Assembly (NCBI GenBank): GCA_002067565.1
Contig: MVQZ01000218.1
Span: forward strand, 1 to 5,281
Length of the DNA: 5,281 nt
Reading direction: 5' to 3'
From: Methanobacterium sp. PtaU1.Bin242
Lineage (GTDB): Archaea > Methanobacteriota > Methanobacteria > Methanobacteriales > Methanobacteriaceae
Position numbers and translations under genes: made by a program
Notes under the pieces: model-generated
What the model was told of the DNA's origin: nothing
The model's input: only the letters and a program-made list of their open reading frames with translations
Databases searched by the model: none
Shown: positions 4,973-5,281 of the stretch, one piece after another
How the letters are laid out: every line of letters begins with the position of its first letter
Numbering within the stretch: position 1 is the stretch's first letter

Positions 4973-5281
4973 TCACTTTTTGTCTAACCCCGTTATCCTT
5001 ATACCTCCAAACTGGGTTTTGTTTCGGATGTTGAGGCCTATCAGGAGTGGGGTGATTTTTTCTATGATTTTGGCCCTTTCCAGTGGTCCGCAGTCTATAA
5101 CGTTTACACCAGGTATTTGCTCAATTAATTCAGTAGCTATAGCTTTGGAATCTGCGTCATCTCCGGAAATGAGACAATCACAATCTATCTGCTCAGTGAA
5201 GTTCATCAACGCCGCAGAACTGATATTATTAAAAGCACAGATCACTTTAGCATCTTTCAAGATTTTAGCCGATCTTTCTGC
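4973..5281 (-). CDS. npdG: F420-dependent NADP oxidoreductase (partial, C-terminal part)
   Basis: The enzyme transfers hydride between reduced coenzyme F420 and NADP in the cytoplasm of methanogens, supplying NADPH for biosynthesis. The window holds the last 102 or so codons, open to the right edge; the N-terminal NADP-binding GxGxxG region lies outside. Recognisable parts are AFNNISSAAL, the CDCLISGDD stretch, VIDCGPLERAKIIEKITPLL and the end FGGIRITGL, which match the C-terminal domain of archaeal NpdG/Fno. A TTG at 5258-5260 is not a real start, because the frame continues upstream with AERSAKI, as expected for the family. The gene is intact as far as seen and precedes the decayed SDR gene by 36 bases in the same direction; co-transcription is possible. 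Confidence 0.93.
   Translation of the reverse strand, partial: AERSAKILKDAKVICAFNNISSAALMNFTEQIDCDCLISGDDADSKAIATELIEQIPGVNVIDCGPLERAKIIEKITPLLIGLNIRNKTQFGGIRITGLDKK

Noticed and set aside
1..5281. tRNA, rRNA, CRISPR array or intact insertion sequence
   Set aside because: No cloverleaf, rRNA motif, regular spaced repeats or transposase-like frame was seen on either strand.

Overview
The window looks like part of a methanogen chromosome, most likely Methanobacterium or a close relative in Methanobacteriales. Three things point there: the tail of an F420-dependent NADP reductase (npdG) at the right edge, an archaeal-type quinolinate synthase, and AT-rich intergenic DNA with TATA-like boxes at archaeal spacing. 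No database search was run, so the genus is an inference. All protein genes recognised lie on the minus strand.

Left part (1-2038): the window opens inside a gene for a membrane-anchored surface protein, seen as its N-terminal 116 codons, whose external part resembles cell-wall-binding repeat type 2. Just upstream of it, in the same direction, lies a 532-residue multi-pass membrane protein of GT-C glycosyltransferase type. The pair suggests cell-envelope work.

Middle part (2039-4130): a 280-base spacer holds a tandem 11-base repeat, an imperfect inverted repeat and T-tracts. It is followed by a TetR-family regulator, a 186-base AT-rich spacer and nadA. NadA makes quinolinate for NAD synthesis. 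No nadB, nadX or nadC is next to it.

Right part (4131-5281): the 446 bases between nadA and the next gene hold no convincing protein gene, yet they are full of inverted repeats. On the plus strand a TATA-like box is followed at about the right distance by three consecutive hairpins (4204-4262, 4270-4356, 4364-4394) and then a T-rich tract. This fits an independent structured RNA of about 200 nt, and is the most interesting item in the window. Next comes a separate 101-base imperfect inverted repeat (4448-4548). It abuts a short-chain dehydrogenase gene that has lost its C-terminal half, carries damaged motifs and shows a likely frameshift, so it is best read as a pseudogene. The 3' part of npdG closes the window.
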